Shown in pieces: positions 12,489 to 22,084 of a stretch of 64,000 bases of DNA (its first letter is position 1; every line of letters begins with the position of its first letter). The DNA is from Bartonella birtlesii IBS 325. Lineage in GTDB: Bacteria; Pseudomonadota; Alphaproteobacteria; Rhizobiales; Rhizobiaceae. The stretch covers positions 446,466 to 510,465 of the forward strand of contig NZ_CM001557.1 in assembly GCF_000273375.1 (NCBI RefSeq), in the 5' to 3' direction. The position numbers were made by a program, and so were the translations under genes. The notes under the pieces were generated by a model. It saw nothing but the letters and a program-made list of their open reading frames with translations, had not been told where the DNA came from and did not search any database.

Positions 12489-13167
12489 AAAAAACTTCAT
12501 TAAAAAACAATTTACACAATAATTCTAATACAAAAAAAATAATAAAACAACAGCTCTTTCACCAACACTTAAATTTCTCTTAGAAATGGGGCCATTAGTC
12601 GTCTTTTTCCTTGCCAATTATAAAGGTGAATGGCTGATAAAAAATATTGAATTTTTTAAAAATTTTCATAAACCTATTTTTCCTGCAACAGCTATTTTCA
12701 TGGTAGCAATCATCATTGCATTAAGTTTATCATGGATTCTTGCACGAAAAATTCCTATAATGCCTCTCATTTCGGGAATATTTGTTCTCATCTTTGGTTT
12801 TTTAACGCTTTGGCTTCACAATGATACTTTCATTAAAATGAAACCAACAATTATTAATAGTTTATTTGCTCTCATCCTCTTTGGTGGAATGTTTTTTAAA
12901 AAACCACTTTTGCGTTATGCTTTGGACTCTACTTTAAAACTCGATGATTTAGGATGGCAAAAACTGACCTATCGTTGGGCATTCTTTTTTGTTTTTCTTG
13001 CTCTTTTAAATGAAATCATTTGGCGCAATTTTAGCGATAATTTTTGGACAAGTTTTAAAGTATTTGGTGTTATGCCCCTAACAGTTCTCTTTATGCTTAC
13101 CCAAATGCCTCTTATACTAAAGCATTCACACGGGCTTTTAAAAGAAAAGGATAACTCTAATTCTTAA
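12485..13167 (+). pseudogene. yciB: YciB/IspZ-family inner-membrane septation protein, frameshift in an A run near its start
   Basis: Multi-pass inner-membrane protein of the YciB/IspZ (septation protein A) family, with about five hydrophobic segments between 12586 and 13130. In its main frame the first ATG is at 12586, but conserved family sequence (SPTLKFLLE) continues upstream of it without a start codon until a stop at 12526. An ATG at 12485 overlaps the ftsY stop as ATGA, and its frame runs into a run of eight A (12532-12539). With nine A the two frames join into a 227-residue protein beginning MKKTSLKNN. So either one base is missing, or a shortened protein is made from 12586 (193 residues). 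Confidence 0.82.
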
Positions 13168-13236
13168 ATCCAACACAATTTATAATACATGCTATTGTAT
13201 AAATTTCATTACTGTACACTGTACAGGAGAAAAGGT

Positions 13237-13998
13237 ATGTTGATTGAACAGTTCATTTGTCGAAAAGATAATTTTGGTGTGCTCATTCATGATCAAAAAA
13301 CTGGCACAACAGCAGCAATTGATGCACCTGAAAGCAAAGCTATTCAGCATGCCTTAAAACGTCGTAACTGGACACTTCAAACTATTTTTATCACGCATCA
13401 TCATCACGACCATGTAGAAGCGCTGGAAGAATTAAAGAAACTATACAAAGCTATAGTTATTGGACCAGAAGCAGAAAAAGAAAAAATTTATCACCTTGAT
13501 AAAACACTTAAACCTGATGAAAAAATTTTTTTTGGCTCCCATACACTTTTAGCTCTTTCAACTCCTGGTCACACCTTGGGGGCATTATCCTATTATTTTC
13601 CTGAAAAAAAATTACTCTTTGCTGGAGATACACTTTTTTCACTTGGCTGTGGACGTCTGTTTGAAGGAACAGCAGCACAAATGCTGAATTCTTTAAAAAA
13701 ACTTCGTCAACTTCCTGATGAAACACTTCTTTATTGTGGACATGAATACACAAAAAATAATGCTCTTTTCGCATTGACACTTGATCCACATAATCAAAAA
13801 CTTAAACAAAGAGTAGAAGAAGTTTTTTCATTACGCTCGCAAAATGCCATGACTCTTCCTGTAACTTTAGAGCAAGAAAAAGCAACAAACCCCTTTCTCC
13901 GTTGGGATGATCACACAATCAGAAAAAATCTTGCAATGGAAAAAGCCACAAATGAAGAAGTTTTTGCTGAAATTCGGAAAAGAAAGGATATTTTTTAA
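13237..13998 (+). CDS. gloB: Hydroxyacylglutathione hydrolase (glyoxalase II)
   Basis: Metallo-beta-lactamase-fold hydrolase that releases D-lactate and glutathione from S-lactoylglutathione. The ATG at 13237 follows AGGAGAAAAGG closely and gives 253 residues, the family norm. The metal-binding motif THHHHDH is at residues 53-59; further ligands are in STPGHTLGALSY, FAGDTLFSLGCGRLFEG and YCGHEYT. The C-terminal glyoxalase II domain ends with NPFLRWDD, typical of the group. It is probably expressed alone or with the upstream cluster. Confidence 0.93.
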   Translation: MLIEQFICRKDNFGVLIHDQKTGTTAAIDAPESKAIQHALKRRNWTLQTIFITHHHHDHVEALEELKKLYKAIVIGPEAEKEKIYHLDKTLKPDEKIFFGSHTLLALSTPGHTLGALSYYFPEKKLLFAGDTLFSLGCGRLFEGTAAQMLNSLKKLRQLPDETLLYCGHEYTKNNALFALTLDPHNQKLKQRVEEVFSLRSQNAMTLPVTLEQEKATNPFLRWDDHTIRKNLAMEKATNEEVFAEIRKRKDIF

Positions 13999-14017
13999 TC
14001 ACGTTTAGATTTATATT

Positions 14018-14386
14018 ATGTTTTCTCTTCCTTTTTTTCTTTGCTTTATATACTCAAGAAACAGAGAAAAAATAGGTAATTATTCTTCTCTATCACCCTT
14101 CATTGCAAATTATCCCTTAACAGAAGATTTTCTTTTTAAATTTGAAGAAATTTCAAAAGAATGTAAAAATTTATTTCCAAAGTTAAAAGAAACCAATAAT
14201 AAAAACGATTCCATTACTCATGATGATAACGTTGAAGAATATATCGTTTATATTTCTCGTAAACCGAAACTTGTAAATATTTTAAAAGAAAATAATATCA
14301 TACCCAGAGACTTTGTTATTGGTCTTTTAATATTTCAAACAACATTAAATGTACTTACAAACGAAGAAATTTCTCCACATGAGTAA
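14018..14386 (+). CDS. Small protein of unknown function, possibly exported
   Basis: I do not recognise a characterised family. The open frame encodes 122 residues. The N-terminus is hydrophobic (MFSLPFFLCFIY), followed by a soluble, acidic, helix-rich part with the segments FEEISKECKNLF and KPKLVNILKENNIIPRDFVIG. That layout resembles short lineage-specific exported proteins in Bartonella, but this is impression, not a search result. Bases 14030-14075 read in the neighbouring frame also look like a signal-peptide end (ALYTQETEKK), so two compensating small indels at the T run (14031-14037) and the A run (14067-14072) cannot be excluded. The start codon is uncertain; no strong ribosome-binding site is seen. 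Confidence 0.5.
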   Translation: MFSLPFFLCFIYSRNREKIGNYSSLSPFIANYPLTEDFLFKFEEISKECKNLFPKLKETNNKNDSITHDDNVEEYIVYISRKPKLVNILKENNIIPRDFVIGLLIFQTTLNVLTNEEISPHE

Positions 14387-14494
14387 AGCATTGTACCTTC
14401 AAGCAATATTGAATTTGCTAAAGAATATATGTACAGAATAATTAAAATTTTAAGAGAAGGTTGCTAAAAAACTCTTTTTATTTTGAACGATTGA

Positions 14495-15400
14495 TTAATT
14501 TTGCAAACGCCGACAAATATCATCTAATTGTTCTAATGAAGAGTAATGTATTTTTAAATCGCCACCTTTTTTACCATGCCGAATGATAACTTTCATTCCT
14601 ATAACATCTGCAAGCAATTTTTCTAAAGATTTCGTTTCTGCATCTTTTTCTAAAGAAGTTCGTTTTTTGACTTTCGGATTAGCCTGTTCATATGCAAGCA
14701 TTTCTGTTTGGCGTACCGAGAGACCATCACGAATAATTTTTTCGGCTAAATCCAGTGGATTATCAACGGTTATAAGGCAACGTGCATGACCAGCAGAGAG
14801 TTGTCCATCGGTTAAAAATTGTTGTACTTTTGACGGTAACTTTAATAAACGAAGAGTATTTGCAACATGACTTCGACTTTTTCCAATGATTTGAGCTAAA
14901 TCTACTTGCGTATAACCATGTTCATTCAGTAAAAGTTCATACCCCATTGCTTCTTCAATAGGATTAAGATCAGCACGCTGAACATTTTCAATAATTGCCA
15001 ATTCTAAAGCCGTTTTGTCATCTACATCACGAACAATTACCGGCAATTTACTTAAATTAGCACGCTGTGCAGCACGCCATCTCCGTTCACCAGCAATTAA
15101 TTCAAATCGCTGAGGATGATCACGTAAAGGTCTTACAATAACAGGTTGAACAACACCGTGCTGACGAATTGATTGTGCTAAATTATCAAGTTCCGATTCA
15201 GTAAAATGGCGCCGTGGATTATGTGGATTACAAGAAATAGATTCAAGTGAAACAAACCGCTCAGAAAATGTAGAAACTGAACCAAACTCTGCTAACTTTT
15301 CAGTACTTGATGAACGTGTAAGACCATTGTTTAAACTGATATCGCCAATCAATGCTGCTAATCCACGTCCCAGTCTTTTTTTTGATTGATCATCATTCAT
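14495..15400 (-). CDS. parB: Chromosome-partitioning protein ParB
   Basis: Centromere-binding CTPase/DNA-binding protein that loads at parS and spreads to organise the origin region. It is 301 residues long. The N-terminus KKRLGRGLAALIGD is the usual ParA-stimulating peptide; the ParB/Srx domain contains NPRRHF, GERRWRAAQ and ENVQRADLNPIEEA. The helix-turn-helix for parS is near YTQVDLAQIIGKSRSHVANT, and a C-terminal dimerisation segment follows. It lies 44 bases downstream of parA, and three parS-like palindromes occur within 3.5 kb upstream. Confidence 0.96.
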   Translation of the reverse strand: MNDDQSKKRLGRGLAALIGDISLNNGLTRSSSTEKLAEFGSVSTFSERFVSLESISCNPHNPRRHFTESELDNLAQSIRQHGVVQPVIVRPLRDHPQRFELIAGERRWRAAQRANLSKLPVIVRDVDDKTALELAIIENVQRADLNPIEEAMGYELLLNEHGYTQVDLAQIIGKSRSHVANTLRLLKLPSKVQQFLTDGQLSAGHARCLITVDNPLDLAEKIIRDGLSVRQTEMLAYEQANPKVKKRTSLEKDAETKSLEKLLADVIGMKVIIRHGKKGGDLKIHYSSLEQLDDICRRLQN

Positions 15401-15444
15401 AATTTCACTCTTTGAGTTTTATTTACAAAAATCATTTTTAATAT

Positions 15445-16242
15445 CTAAGCAGCTGCATGTGCTTGTTTTTCACGTTGTATTACCTCTGATGCTAGACGTA
15501 AATAAGCCTGACTCCCTGCACATTTGAGATCATAAAGCAATACTGGTTTACCAAAAGAAGGTGCTTCTGATACTCGCACATTTCGTGGAATAACGGTACG
15601 ATAAACTTTATCTCCCATAAAAGAACGTACATCTTCAACAACTTGATTTGAAAGATTATTCCGTCCATCATACATGGTGAGAACAATACCTTGAATTTCT
15701 AGAGATGGATTAAGTACGGATCGTACTTGCTTTACTGTTTCAAGCAATTGGCTTAACCCTTCAAGTGCTAAAAATTCACATTGCATAGGCACCAAAACAG
15801 AATCTGCAGCTCCCATAGAATTTAGTGTAAGAAGATTAAGAGATGGAGGACAATCAATAAGAATATAACTGAATTTTTTTTCCATTTTAGGATCATCATA
15901 AAGCGCCTTACGTAACCGTTGAATACGATCTTTTGATGAAGAAATTTCCATTTCTACACCCAACAAATCAAGTGTAGAAGGGACAATATAGAGATTTGGT
16001 ACCGCTGTTTTTAAAGCAGCTTTTGTTACTGAAACCCCCGAAACCAAAACATCATAAGAAGACAAAGGACGGCTATTACGATCTATTCCCAATCCTGTAC
16101 TTGCATTTCCTTGTGGATCAACATCCATAATAAGAACATTTTCTCCAATAGCTGCTAAAGCTGTAGCAAGATTAATTGCTGTGGTTGTTTTTCCTACCCC
16201 ACCTTTTTGGTTTGCAATAGCGATAATTCGTGTTTCGCTCAT
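15445..16242 (-). CDS. parA: Chromosome-partitioning ATPase ParA
   Basis: Deviant-Walker ATPase that moves ParB-bound origins. It has 265 residues, with KGGVGKTTTAINLA near the N-terminus carrying the signature lysine, the DVDPQGNAS switch segment and YILIDCPPSL. The ATG at 16242 overlaps the stop of the rsmG frame (ATGA), so translation is probably coupled. A run of eight A inside the gene (in MEKKFSYI) is in frame, which contrasts with the broken run in the adjacent rsmG. Confidence 0.97.
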   Translation of the reverse strand: MSETRIIAIANQKGGVGKTTTAINLATALAAIGENVLIMDVDPQGNASTGLGIDRNSRPLSSYDVLVSGVSVTKAALKTAVPNLYIVPSTLDLLGVEMEISSSKDRIQRLRKALYDDPKMEKKFSYILIDCPPSLNLLTLNSMGAADSVLVPMQCEFLALEGLSQLLETVKQVRSVLNPSLEIQGIVLTMYDGRNNLSNQVVEDVRSFMGDKVYRTVIPRNVRVSEAPSFGKPVLLYDLKCAGSQAYLRLASEVIQREKQAHAAA

Positions 16243-16900
16243 TTTGCTTTACCCTCTACATGACCGGATCGAAGATGAGAAATTTCTAAAATAACAGAAT
16301 TTTCATCAATTCTGCTTTTATGTTTTAGCAGATCAAACTGCCAATTGGCAGAGGCATTTTTTATTTCTGTAGAGTAATCCCGGCCTTTTTGCAAAAGAGC
16401 GATTGTTTTTTGTGTAAATAAAGGAAAAATAAGCCTTAAAAGATTATCAAGTGAAGCTAATCCTCGTGCTGTTATAATTTCTGGTTTTGCTATTTTTTTG
16501 TATACATCCTCAATTCTGTGGTGATAAACTGTCGCTGGAAGATCAAGTTCAGCAATGACTGTTCGTAAAAAAGCGACTTTTTTTCCGTTGCTTTCAACAA
16601 GATCAATATGTCCTCTTTTTTTTCTTTCATAAAGATAGCAATAACAATTGCAGGAAATCCACCACCTGAACCAAGATCACACCAATGCGAAAAATCACTA
16701 TATAAAGGATAAATTTGTACTGAATCTAAAATATGGCGTGTCCATAAAAGAGGTATTGTTGCAACAGATATTAAATTAATATATTTATTCCATTGTATTA
16801 TTAAAGCTTCAAATTGTATTAAATACTCCATCGTTTCACGTGAAACAGAAGGAACAATATTTAAGAGTTCTTGATATTTTTGCTCTGTAGAAAGATTCAT
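16239..16900 (-). pseudogene. rsmG: 16S rRNA (guanine527-N7)-methyltransferase, single-base frameshift in a homopolymer
   Basis: RsmG (GidB) methylates G527 of 16S rRNA. The frame from the ATG at 16900 shows the SAM-binding motif WCDLGSGGGFPAIV, then leaves the family after KEKK and stops at 16490. The missing half is in another frame and is fully open from about 16615 down to a TGA at 16239-16241; it reads RGHIDLVESNGKKVAFLR and later TARGLASL, both RsmG hallmarks. The junction is a run of eight (T on plus, 16616-16623). One more base would give a 220-residue protein. The start overlaps the mnmG stop by one base (TAATG) and the restored stop overlaps parA. A parS site lies inside the codons for VSRET. 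Confidence 0.92.
16832..16847. promoter_or_regulatory. parS site inside rsmG
   Basis: The 16 bases CGTTTCACGTGAAACA differ from the consensus parS palindrome TGTTTCACGTGAAACA only at the first base; the 14-base core is perfect. It is embedded in rsmG, where the minus strand reads it as codons for V-S-R-E-T. ParA and ParB genes lie within 2.4 kb. Function as a ParB-loading site is inferred from the sequence match. Confidence 0.9.
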
Positions 16901-18768
16901 TAAGCTATTTTAGCCTTTTCACGTCGTTGACGTTGAATATATGTAATAATAAGCGATAATGCTGCAGGTGTCATACCATCAATTTTTTGTGCATCAGCAA
17001 TAGAACGTGGTGAATTTTCCTGAATTTTTATTTTCAGTTCATTTGAAAGACCAGAAATTGACCGAATATCAATAGAAGAGGGAATCTCTAAACGCTCATC
17101 TCGCTGAAGAGAAGCAATATCTTGTGCTTGTTTTTCTAAATAAACTGCATATTGTGCTTCAATTTCTAAAGATTCAACAGTTTTAGAATCAATTAATTGC
17201 AATTGTGGCCAAAAGTCTGAAAGGCGCTTTATAGTCATATGAGGATAAGCAAGAAGATCATAAGCTGAACGCCTAATTCCATCACGGTTTATTTGCAAAC
17301 CATAAGCAGAAGCTTCATTAGGTGTTAAAAAAAGCCCTTTACATATTGATCGTGCACGATCAATATGTTGTTGTTTTTTCTGATAACAATCCCAACGATT
17401 TTGACTTACAATACCCCATTGTTGCGCCAAAGGTGTTAAACGAGAATCAGCATTATCAGACCGCAAAGAGAGACGAAATTCAGCACGTGATGTAAACATT
17501 CGATAAGGTTCACAAACTCCACGTGAAATTAAATCATCTATCATAACACCAATATAGGCTGTAGAACGACTTATAATAATTTCATCTAATCCAGAAACTT
17601 TCCGTGCAGCATTTAATCCAGCTAAAAATCCTTGTGCTGCAGCTTCCTCATATCCTGTTGTACCATTAATTTGCCCTGCTAAAAATAATCCTGGTAAAGA
17701 ACGCAATTCCAAAGTTTTTGTCAATTGTTTTGGATTAACAAAGTCATATTCAATAGCATAACCAGGCTGTAAAACCTTAACATTTTCTAGTCCTTCAATT
17801 GTTTTCAATAAAGAAATTTGAACATTTTCAGGAAGAGAAGTAGAAAGACCATTTGGGTAAATCGTATCATCATTTAAACCTTCTGGTTCTAGAAAAATTT
17901 GATGTCCATCACGTTCTCCGAATTTAATAATTTTATCTTCAACTGAAGGACAATAACGTGGTCCTAATCCTTCAATATTTCCAGAATATAAAGCAGACAG
18001 ATGTATATTTTCACGAATAATTTTATGTGTCTGCACATTCGTACGTGTGATTGCACATTCAATTTGTGGCTGTTCAATTTTTTCTGTTAAGAGAGAAAAA
18101 GGAACTGGATCTTCATCAGCTTTTTGTTTTGGAAGATACTCCCAACGAATCGTTTTTTTACTGAGACGAGCTGGAGTTCCTGTTTTTAACCTTCCAAAAT
18201 TTATATTATAATTTTTTAAACGTTCTGCAAGCTTAACACTCGACTGTTCTCCCATCCGTCCAGCAGACCATCTCTTATCGCCAATATGAATAATCCCATT
18301 TAAAAATGTCCCTGTAGTTAAAACAACAGCACCAGAAAAAAGCTTTCCCTGTTTTTTTAAAATAACACCTGAAACGTAATTATCTTTAATAATCAGATCA
18401 ATAACTTCATCTTCAAGTAGAACGAGATTATCTTGTTCTTGTAAAAAACTCTGTATTGCTTCTTTATAGAGTTGCCTATCAGCTTGTGTACGTGGCCCTC
18501 TTACTGCCGGTCCTTTGCGTCGATTAAGTAGTCTAAACTGAATTCCAGCAGCATCTGCTGCTCTCCCCATAAGACCATCCAAAGCATCTATTTCACGAAC
18601 TAAATGTCCTTTTCCAAGCCCACCAATAGCAGGATTACAAGACATTGTTCCTATTGCTGATATTTTATGCGTAATAAGTGCGGTCTGTGCTCCAACTCGT
18701 GCTGAAGCTGAGGCAGCTTCACAGCCTGCATGTCCACCACCAACAATAATAACATCATATAATTGCAT
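16900..18768 (-). CDS. mnmG: tRNA uridine-5-carboxymethylaminomethyl modification enzyme, FAD subunit
   Basis: MnmG (GidA) works with MnmE to place the cmnm5 group on wobble U34. It is 622 residues, the family length. The FAD-binding [11 protein letters not shown] motif is at the N-terminus, followed by [23 protein letters not shown], and [10 protein letters not shown] and [16 protein letters not shown] further on. The C-terminal helical domain that contacts MnmE is present to the end. The ATG at 18768 has no close alternative. It follows mnmE after a 112-base gap containing two parS-like palindromes. Confidence 0.97.
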   Translation of the reverse strand: MQLYDVIIVGGGHAGCEAASASARVGAQTALITHKISAIGTMSCNPAIGGLGKGHLVREIDALDGLMGRAADAAGIQFRLLNRRKGPAVRGPRTQADRQLYKEAIQSFLQEQDNLVLLEDEVIDLIIKDNYVSGVILKKQGKLFSGAVVLTTGTFLNGIIHIGDKRWSAGRMGEQSSVKLAERLKNYNINFGRLKTGTPARLSKKTIRWEYLPKQKADEDPVPFSLLTEKIEQPQIECAITRTNVQTHKIIRENIHLSALYSGNIEGLGPRYCPSVEDKIIKFGERDGHQIFLEPEGLNDDTIYPNGLSTSLPENVQISLLKTIEGLENVKVLQPGYAIEYDFVNPKQLTKTLELRSLPGLFLAGQINGTTGYEEAAAQGFLAGLNAARKVSGLDEIIISRSTAYIGVMIDDLISRGVCEPYRMFTSRAEFRLSLRSDNADSRLTPLAQQWGIVSQNRWDCYQKKQQHIDRARSICKGLFLTPNEASAYGLQINRDGIRRSAYDLLAYPHMTIKRLSDFWPQLQLIDSKTVESLEIEAQYAVYLEKQAQDIASLQRDERLEIPSSIDIRSISGLSNELKIKIQENSPRSIADAQKIDGMTPAALSLIITYIQRQRREKAKIA

Positions 18769-18799
18769 CAGAATTTATTCCATATAAAATCTACTCTCA

Positions 18800-18815
18800 A
18801 GTTTCACGTGAAACA
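18800..18815. promoter_or_regulatory. parS site between mnmE and mnmG
   Basis: The 16 bases AGTTTCACGTGAAACA match the parS consensus at 15 of 16 positions with a perfect palindromic core. It lies in the 112-base spacer upstream of mnmG, about 2 kb from the site inside rsmG and about 3 kb from the candidate origin. Confidence 0.92.
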
Positions 18816-18864
18816 GAATGTATAAAATTACATAATCTTTTAAAACTGTCTATAAAATAATCAA

Positions 18865-18880
18865 TGTTTCACGTGAATCA
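18865..18880. promoter_or_regulatory. Degenerate parS half-conserved site next to the mnmE stop
   Basis: The sequence TGTTTCACGTGAATCA keeps the left half and centre of parS perfectly but has AATC in place of AAAC on the right. It directly abuts the mnmE stop codon (18881-18883). It may be a weaker ParB site; the mismatch makes binding uncertain. Confidence 0.6.
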
Positions 18881-20188
18881 TCATTTACCAATACAAAATT
18901 CTGAAAAAATAACATCAAGCAAATCTTCAACATCTATATCTCCAGTAATTTTTCCAAGAAAATCACTGGCACGGCGAAGATGTTCTGCACGTAAACTTAA
19001 ATCAAGAGTATGATAGTTTATGGAAAATTCTATTTCTTTAACAGCTTCTTTTAATAACTGAAGTTGCCTTTTACGCGCTGGAACAAGATTTCCAATTTCA
19101 GCGGCACGACGTAAACAAAATGATTCAATTTCTTTAATAAAATAATCAAAATTCAAACCAGTTATTGTAGAAAATTGTATAGACCAGTTATTTTCATTTT
19201 TTTCATAAAGGTCAAGTTTATTACCAACACGCCATATTTCAGCCGATGTCTTTGGTAATTCAATCTCCTTTGGATTTATCATATCATAAACTAAAATAAC
19301 TAAATCAGCATCTCTAATATGCTTCCTTGCAACTTCTATTCCTAATTGCTCGATTTTGTTTTCTGTTTCCCTAAAACCAGCAGTATCTGTCAAAAAAATT
19401 GGTATACCACCAAGAACAAGCCTTATTTCTAAAGCATCACGCGTTGTTCCTGCCTCATCTGTCACAATAGCAACAGGTTTTCCAGCCAAACGATTCATGA
19501 TGCTTGATTTTCCAGAATTTGGAGCACCAGCAATAACAATTTGTAATCCATCACGTAAAATACTCGCACGTTCTCCTTCATCAATATGTTTTTGAAGAGA
19601 AGTACGAAGATTTTCTACATCTTTCCAAATTTTATCAGATACCGAATTTGGAACATCAGTTTCATCAGCAAAATCAAGTTCTACTTCAATAAAAGCACGT
19701 GCTTTCATAAGTTTGCTGCGCCAATCACGATAAAGTGCTGTTAAACGCCCACTTGTCCCCATAATAGCCAAACGCCGCTGACTTTCCGTTTCTGCTTCTA
19801 TTAAATCAGCAAGACCTTCTGCTTGAACAAGATCTAACTTCCCTTCCATAAAAGCACGACGCGAAAATTCACCCGCTTCTGCCATACGACATCCAGCAAA
19901 TGTAGATAATTCATCAAGAAAACGATTTACAACCGCTTTTCCCCCATGCAAATGGAATTCTGCACAATCTTCCCCTGTAAAACTATGAGGAGCCGGGAAA
20001 AAAACAGTTAAAGCAGAATCTAGAAAGCTACCATCACGAGCTGTAAGATTTCCATAATGCATAAATCGTGCCTTGGGCAAAAAACCACAAAGTGTTTTAA
20101 CTATATTTATAACATGGGGACCAGAAAGCCGAATGACTGCGACCCCTGAAGGCAACAATCCACTCGAAACAGCAAAGATTGTATCCAC
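18881..20188 (-). CDS. mnmE: tRNA modification GTPase
   Basis: MnmE (TrmE) is the GTPase partner of MnmG. I chose the GTG at 20188, giving MDTIFAVSSGLLPSGVAVIRLSGP and 435 residues, because the family starts here; GGGAT lies upstream. A TTG at 20206 would add six residues. The N-terminal formyl-THF-binding domain is followed by a helical domain and an inserted G domain (GAPNSGKSSIMNRL, DTAGFRET, GNKLD). The C-terminus ends CIGK, with the conserved catalytic cysteine. It begins 33 bases after the rho stop. Confidence 0.94.
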   Translation of the reverse strand: MDTIFAVSSGLLPSGVAVIRLSGPHVINIVKTLCGFLPKARFMHYGNLTARDGSFLDSALTVFFPAPHSFTGEDCAEFHLHGGKAVVNRFLDELSTFAGCRMAEAGEFSRRAFMEGKLDLVQAEGLADLIEAETESQRRLAIMGTSGRLTALYRDWRSKLMKARAFIEVELDFADETDVPNSVSDKIWKDVENLRTSLQKHIDEGERASILRDGLQIVIAGAPNSGKSSIMNRLAGKPVAIVTDEAGTTRDALEIRLVLGGIPIFLTDTAGFRETENKIEQLGIEVARKHIRDADLVILVYDMINPKEIELPKTSAEIWRVGNKLDLYEKNENNWSIQFSTITGLNFDYFIKEIESFCLRRAAEIGNLVPARKRQLQLLKEAVKEIEFSINYHTLDLSLRAEHLRRASDFLGKITGDIDVEDLLDVIFSEFCIGK

Positions 20189-20221
20189 AGGATGTATCCC
20201 AATCAAAAAAAACCAATATTT

Positions 20222-21487
20222 CTACGTATTCATTGAATCAAAAAATTCACTATTGTTTTTTGTTTGTTTTAATTTATCAATCAAAAACTCAATTGCATCT
20301 GTTACGTTCATAGGCGCCAAAATACGACGAAGTACAAAAATTTTATGTAAATCTTGCCGTGCTACTAAAAGTTCTTCTTTACGTGTTCCTGACTTCAATA
20401 TATCCATAGCTGGGAAAATTCGCTTATCAGCAACTTTACGATCAAGAACAATTTCCGAATTACCAGTACCTTTAAATTCTTCAAAAATAACCTCATCCAT
20501 ACGACTACCAGTATCAATCAAAGCCGTTGCAATAATGGTTAAAGATCCACCTTCTTCAATGTTACGTGCTGCGCCAAAAAAACGTTTTGGACGCTGCAAC
20601 GCATTTGCATCTACCCCACCTGTTAAAACCTTACCTGATGAAGGAACAACTGTATTATAGGCACGCCCTAGACGTGTAATAGAATCAAGAAGAATAACAA
20701 CATCACGTCCATGTTCAACAAGACGTTTTGCTTTTTCAATAACCATTTCAGCTACTTGTACATGACGCATTGCTGGTTCATCAAAAGTAGAAGAAACAAC
20801 TTCTCCTTTTACAGAACGTTGCATATCAGTAACTTCTTCTGGACGTTCATCAATTAAAAGAACAATAAGATAACATTCAGGATGATTAGTGGTAATAGAA
20901 TGAGCAATATTTTGAAGTAAAACTGTTTTTCCCGTCCGAGGAGGTGCTACAATAAGCCCTCGTTGACCTTTTCCCAATGGAGATATCAAATCAATCACCC
21001 GCGATGACATATCTTTCTCTGTAGGATCTTGTATTTCCATTTGAAAACGTTCATTAGAATAAAGAGGAGTGAGATTATCAAAATGAATTTTATAGCGGAT
21101 TTTTTCAGGATCTTCAAAATTAATAGTATTAATTTTAAGAAGAGCAAAATAGCGCTCTCCTTCTTTCGGGCTCCGTATAGGACCTTCAACAGTATCACCT
21201 GTTTTTAAAGAAAAAGATTGAATTTGTGCAGGTGAAAGGTAAATATCATCAGGTCCTGGAAGATAATTAGCATCAGCAGATCGTAAAAAACCAAATCCAT
21301 CTTGCAAAACTTCAACAACTCCTTCTCCGATAATTTCTACATCTTGCGAAGCAAGCTTTTTTAAAATAGCAAACATCAATTCTTGTTTGCGCATCAAAGA
21401 AGCATTTTCAACTTCTAATGTTTCAGCAAAAGAAACAAGTTCAACGGGATTTTTACTTTTAAGTTCTTGTAGTTTCATTTCTTGCAT
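20222..21487 (-). CDS. rho: Transcription termination factor Rho
   Basis: RNA-dependent hexameric helicase that ends transcription. The 421 residues start [22 protein letters not shown]. The RNA-binding cold-shock-like domain has YGFGFLR-type sequence ([20 protein letters not shown]). The ATPase core carries [13 protein letters not shown] (Walker A), [14 protein letters not shown] and [13 protein letters not shown]. It is the first gene of the minus-strand rho-mnmE-mnmG-rsmG-parA-parB run, and its promoter must lie in the AT-rich candidate origin region just upstream. Confidence 0.98.
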   Translation of the reverse strand: MQEMKLQELKSKNPVELVSFAETLEVENASLMRKQELMFAILKKLASQDVEIIGEGVVEVLQDGFGFLRSADANYLPGPDDIYLSPAQIQSFSLKTGDTVEGPIRSPKEGERYFALLKINTINFEDPEKIRYKIHFDNLTPLYSNERFQMEIQDPTEKDMSSRVIDLISPLGKGQRGLIVAPPRTGKTVLLQNIAHSITTNHPECYLIVLLIDERPEEVTDMQRSVKGEVVSSTFDEPAMRHVQVAEMVIEKAKRLVEHGRDVVILLDSITRLGRAYNTVVPSSGKVLTGGVDANALQRPKRFFGAARNIEEGGSLTIIATALIDTGSRMDEVIFEEFKGTGNSEIVLDRKVADKRIFPAMDILKSGTRKEELLVARQDLHKIFVLRRILAPMNVTDAIEFLIDKLKQTKNNSEFFDSMNT

Positions 21488-21892
21488 GAAATATGCTCTT
21501 TAAATAAGTGGAGATTGTCCCTGATAATCTACGGAAAATTTAGAGAATATAATACTCTTATAAGAAAAAAGAGCATTGTACACTCAATTTTTAAAATCTG
21601 CAAGCTATTTGTATAAAAATAATTTATTAAATAAAAGAAATATATAAGAAAATCGATTATAGAAATTTTAATTAAGTTACATAAAATACCATTATAAATT
21701 AAGATAATATAAACATATTTAAAAGAGACTATACTGGATATGGATACATTCTATATCACTAATAAATTAATATTCAAAATACTTTTATTTTTCCAGATAA
21801 CCTTATATTAAAAATTTTTGAAAAAGGGGATTATTCTTATTAAAGCCTGTGTTTAACGTAAATTATTAGTTATACTCTATTTATCCTCAATT

Positions 21893-21901
21893 TTATCCAC
21901 A
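21893..21901 (+). promoter_or_regulatory. DnaA box
   Basis: TTATCCACA is identical to the high-affinity DnaA consensus. A one-mismatch copy (TTATCCTCA) starts 12 bases upstream at 21881 in the same orientation, so the two sit about one helical turn apart. Confidence 0.7.
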
Positions 21902-21998
21902 AATGAAAAATAAAAAAAGAAAAGTATAACATTATCTTAAAGCTGCTATTACCACACTTTTTTTATAAGAGGAGATCAGCTATCACAACTGTTCAGTT

Positions 21999-22007
21999 TG
22001 TGCATAA
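21999..22007 (-). promoter_or_regulatory. DnaA box
   Basis: TGTGCATAA on the plus strand is TTATGCACA on the minus strand, a perfect TTATNCACA box. It faces the box at 21893. A further near match, ATATGCACA (first base off), lies at 22057-22065. Confidence 0.65.
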
Positions 22008-22069
22008 TAATGGAAAATTTTCCTCAAATTTTCTTTTTGTAATAAGCGATGCTTATATATGCACATTTG

Positions 22070-22084
22070 TTAACAAGGAGTTAA
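22070..22084 (+). promoter_or_regulatory. CtrA box (TTAA-N7-TTAA) overlapping the ppsR ribosome-binding site
   Basis: The bases read TTAACAAGGAGTTAA, an exact TTAA-N7-TTAA full CtrA site. The spacer includes AAGGAG, which is also the ribosome-binding site of the GTG start at 22092. In Caulobacter, CtrA binding within the origin silences replication. A one-mismatch copy is at 21699-21713 (TTAA, seven bases, TAAA). Confidence 0.65.
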
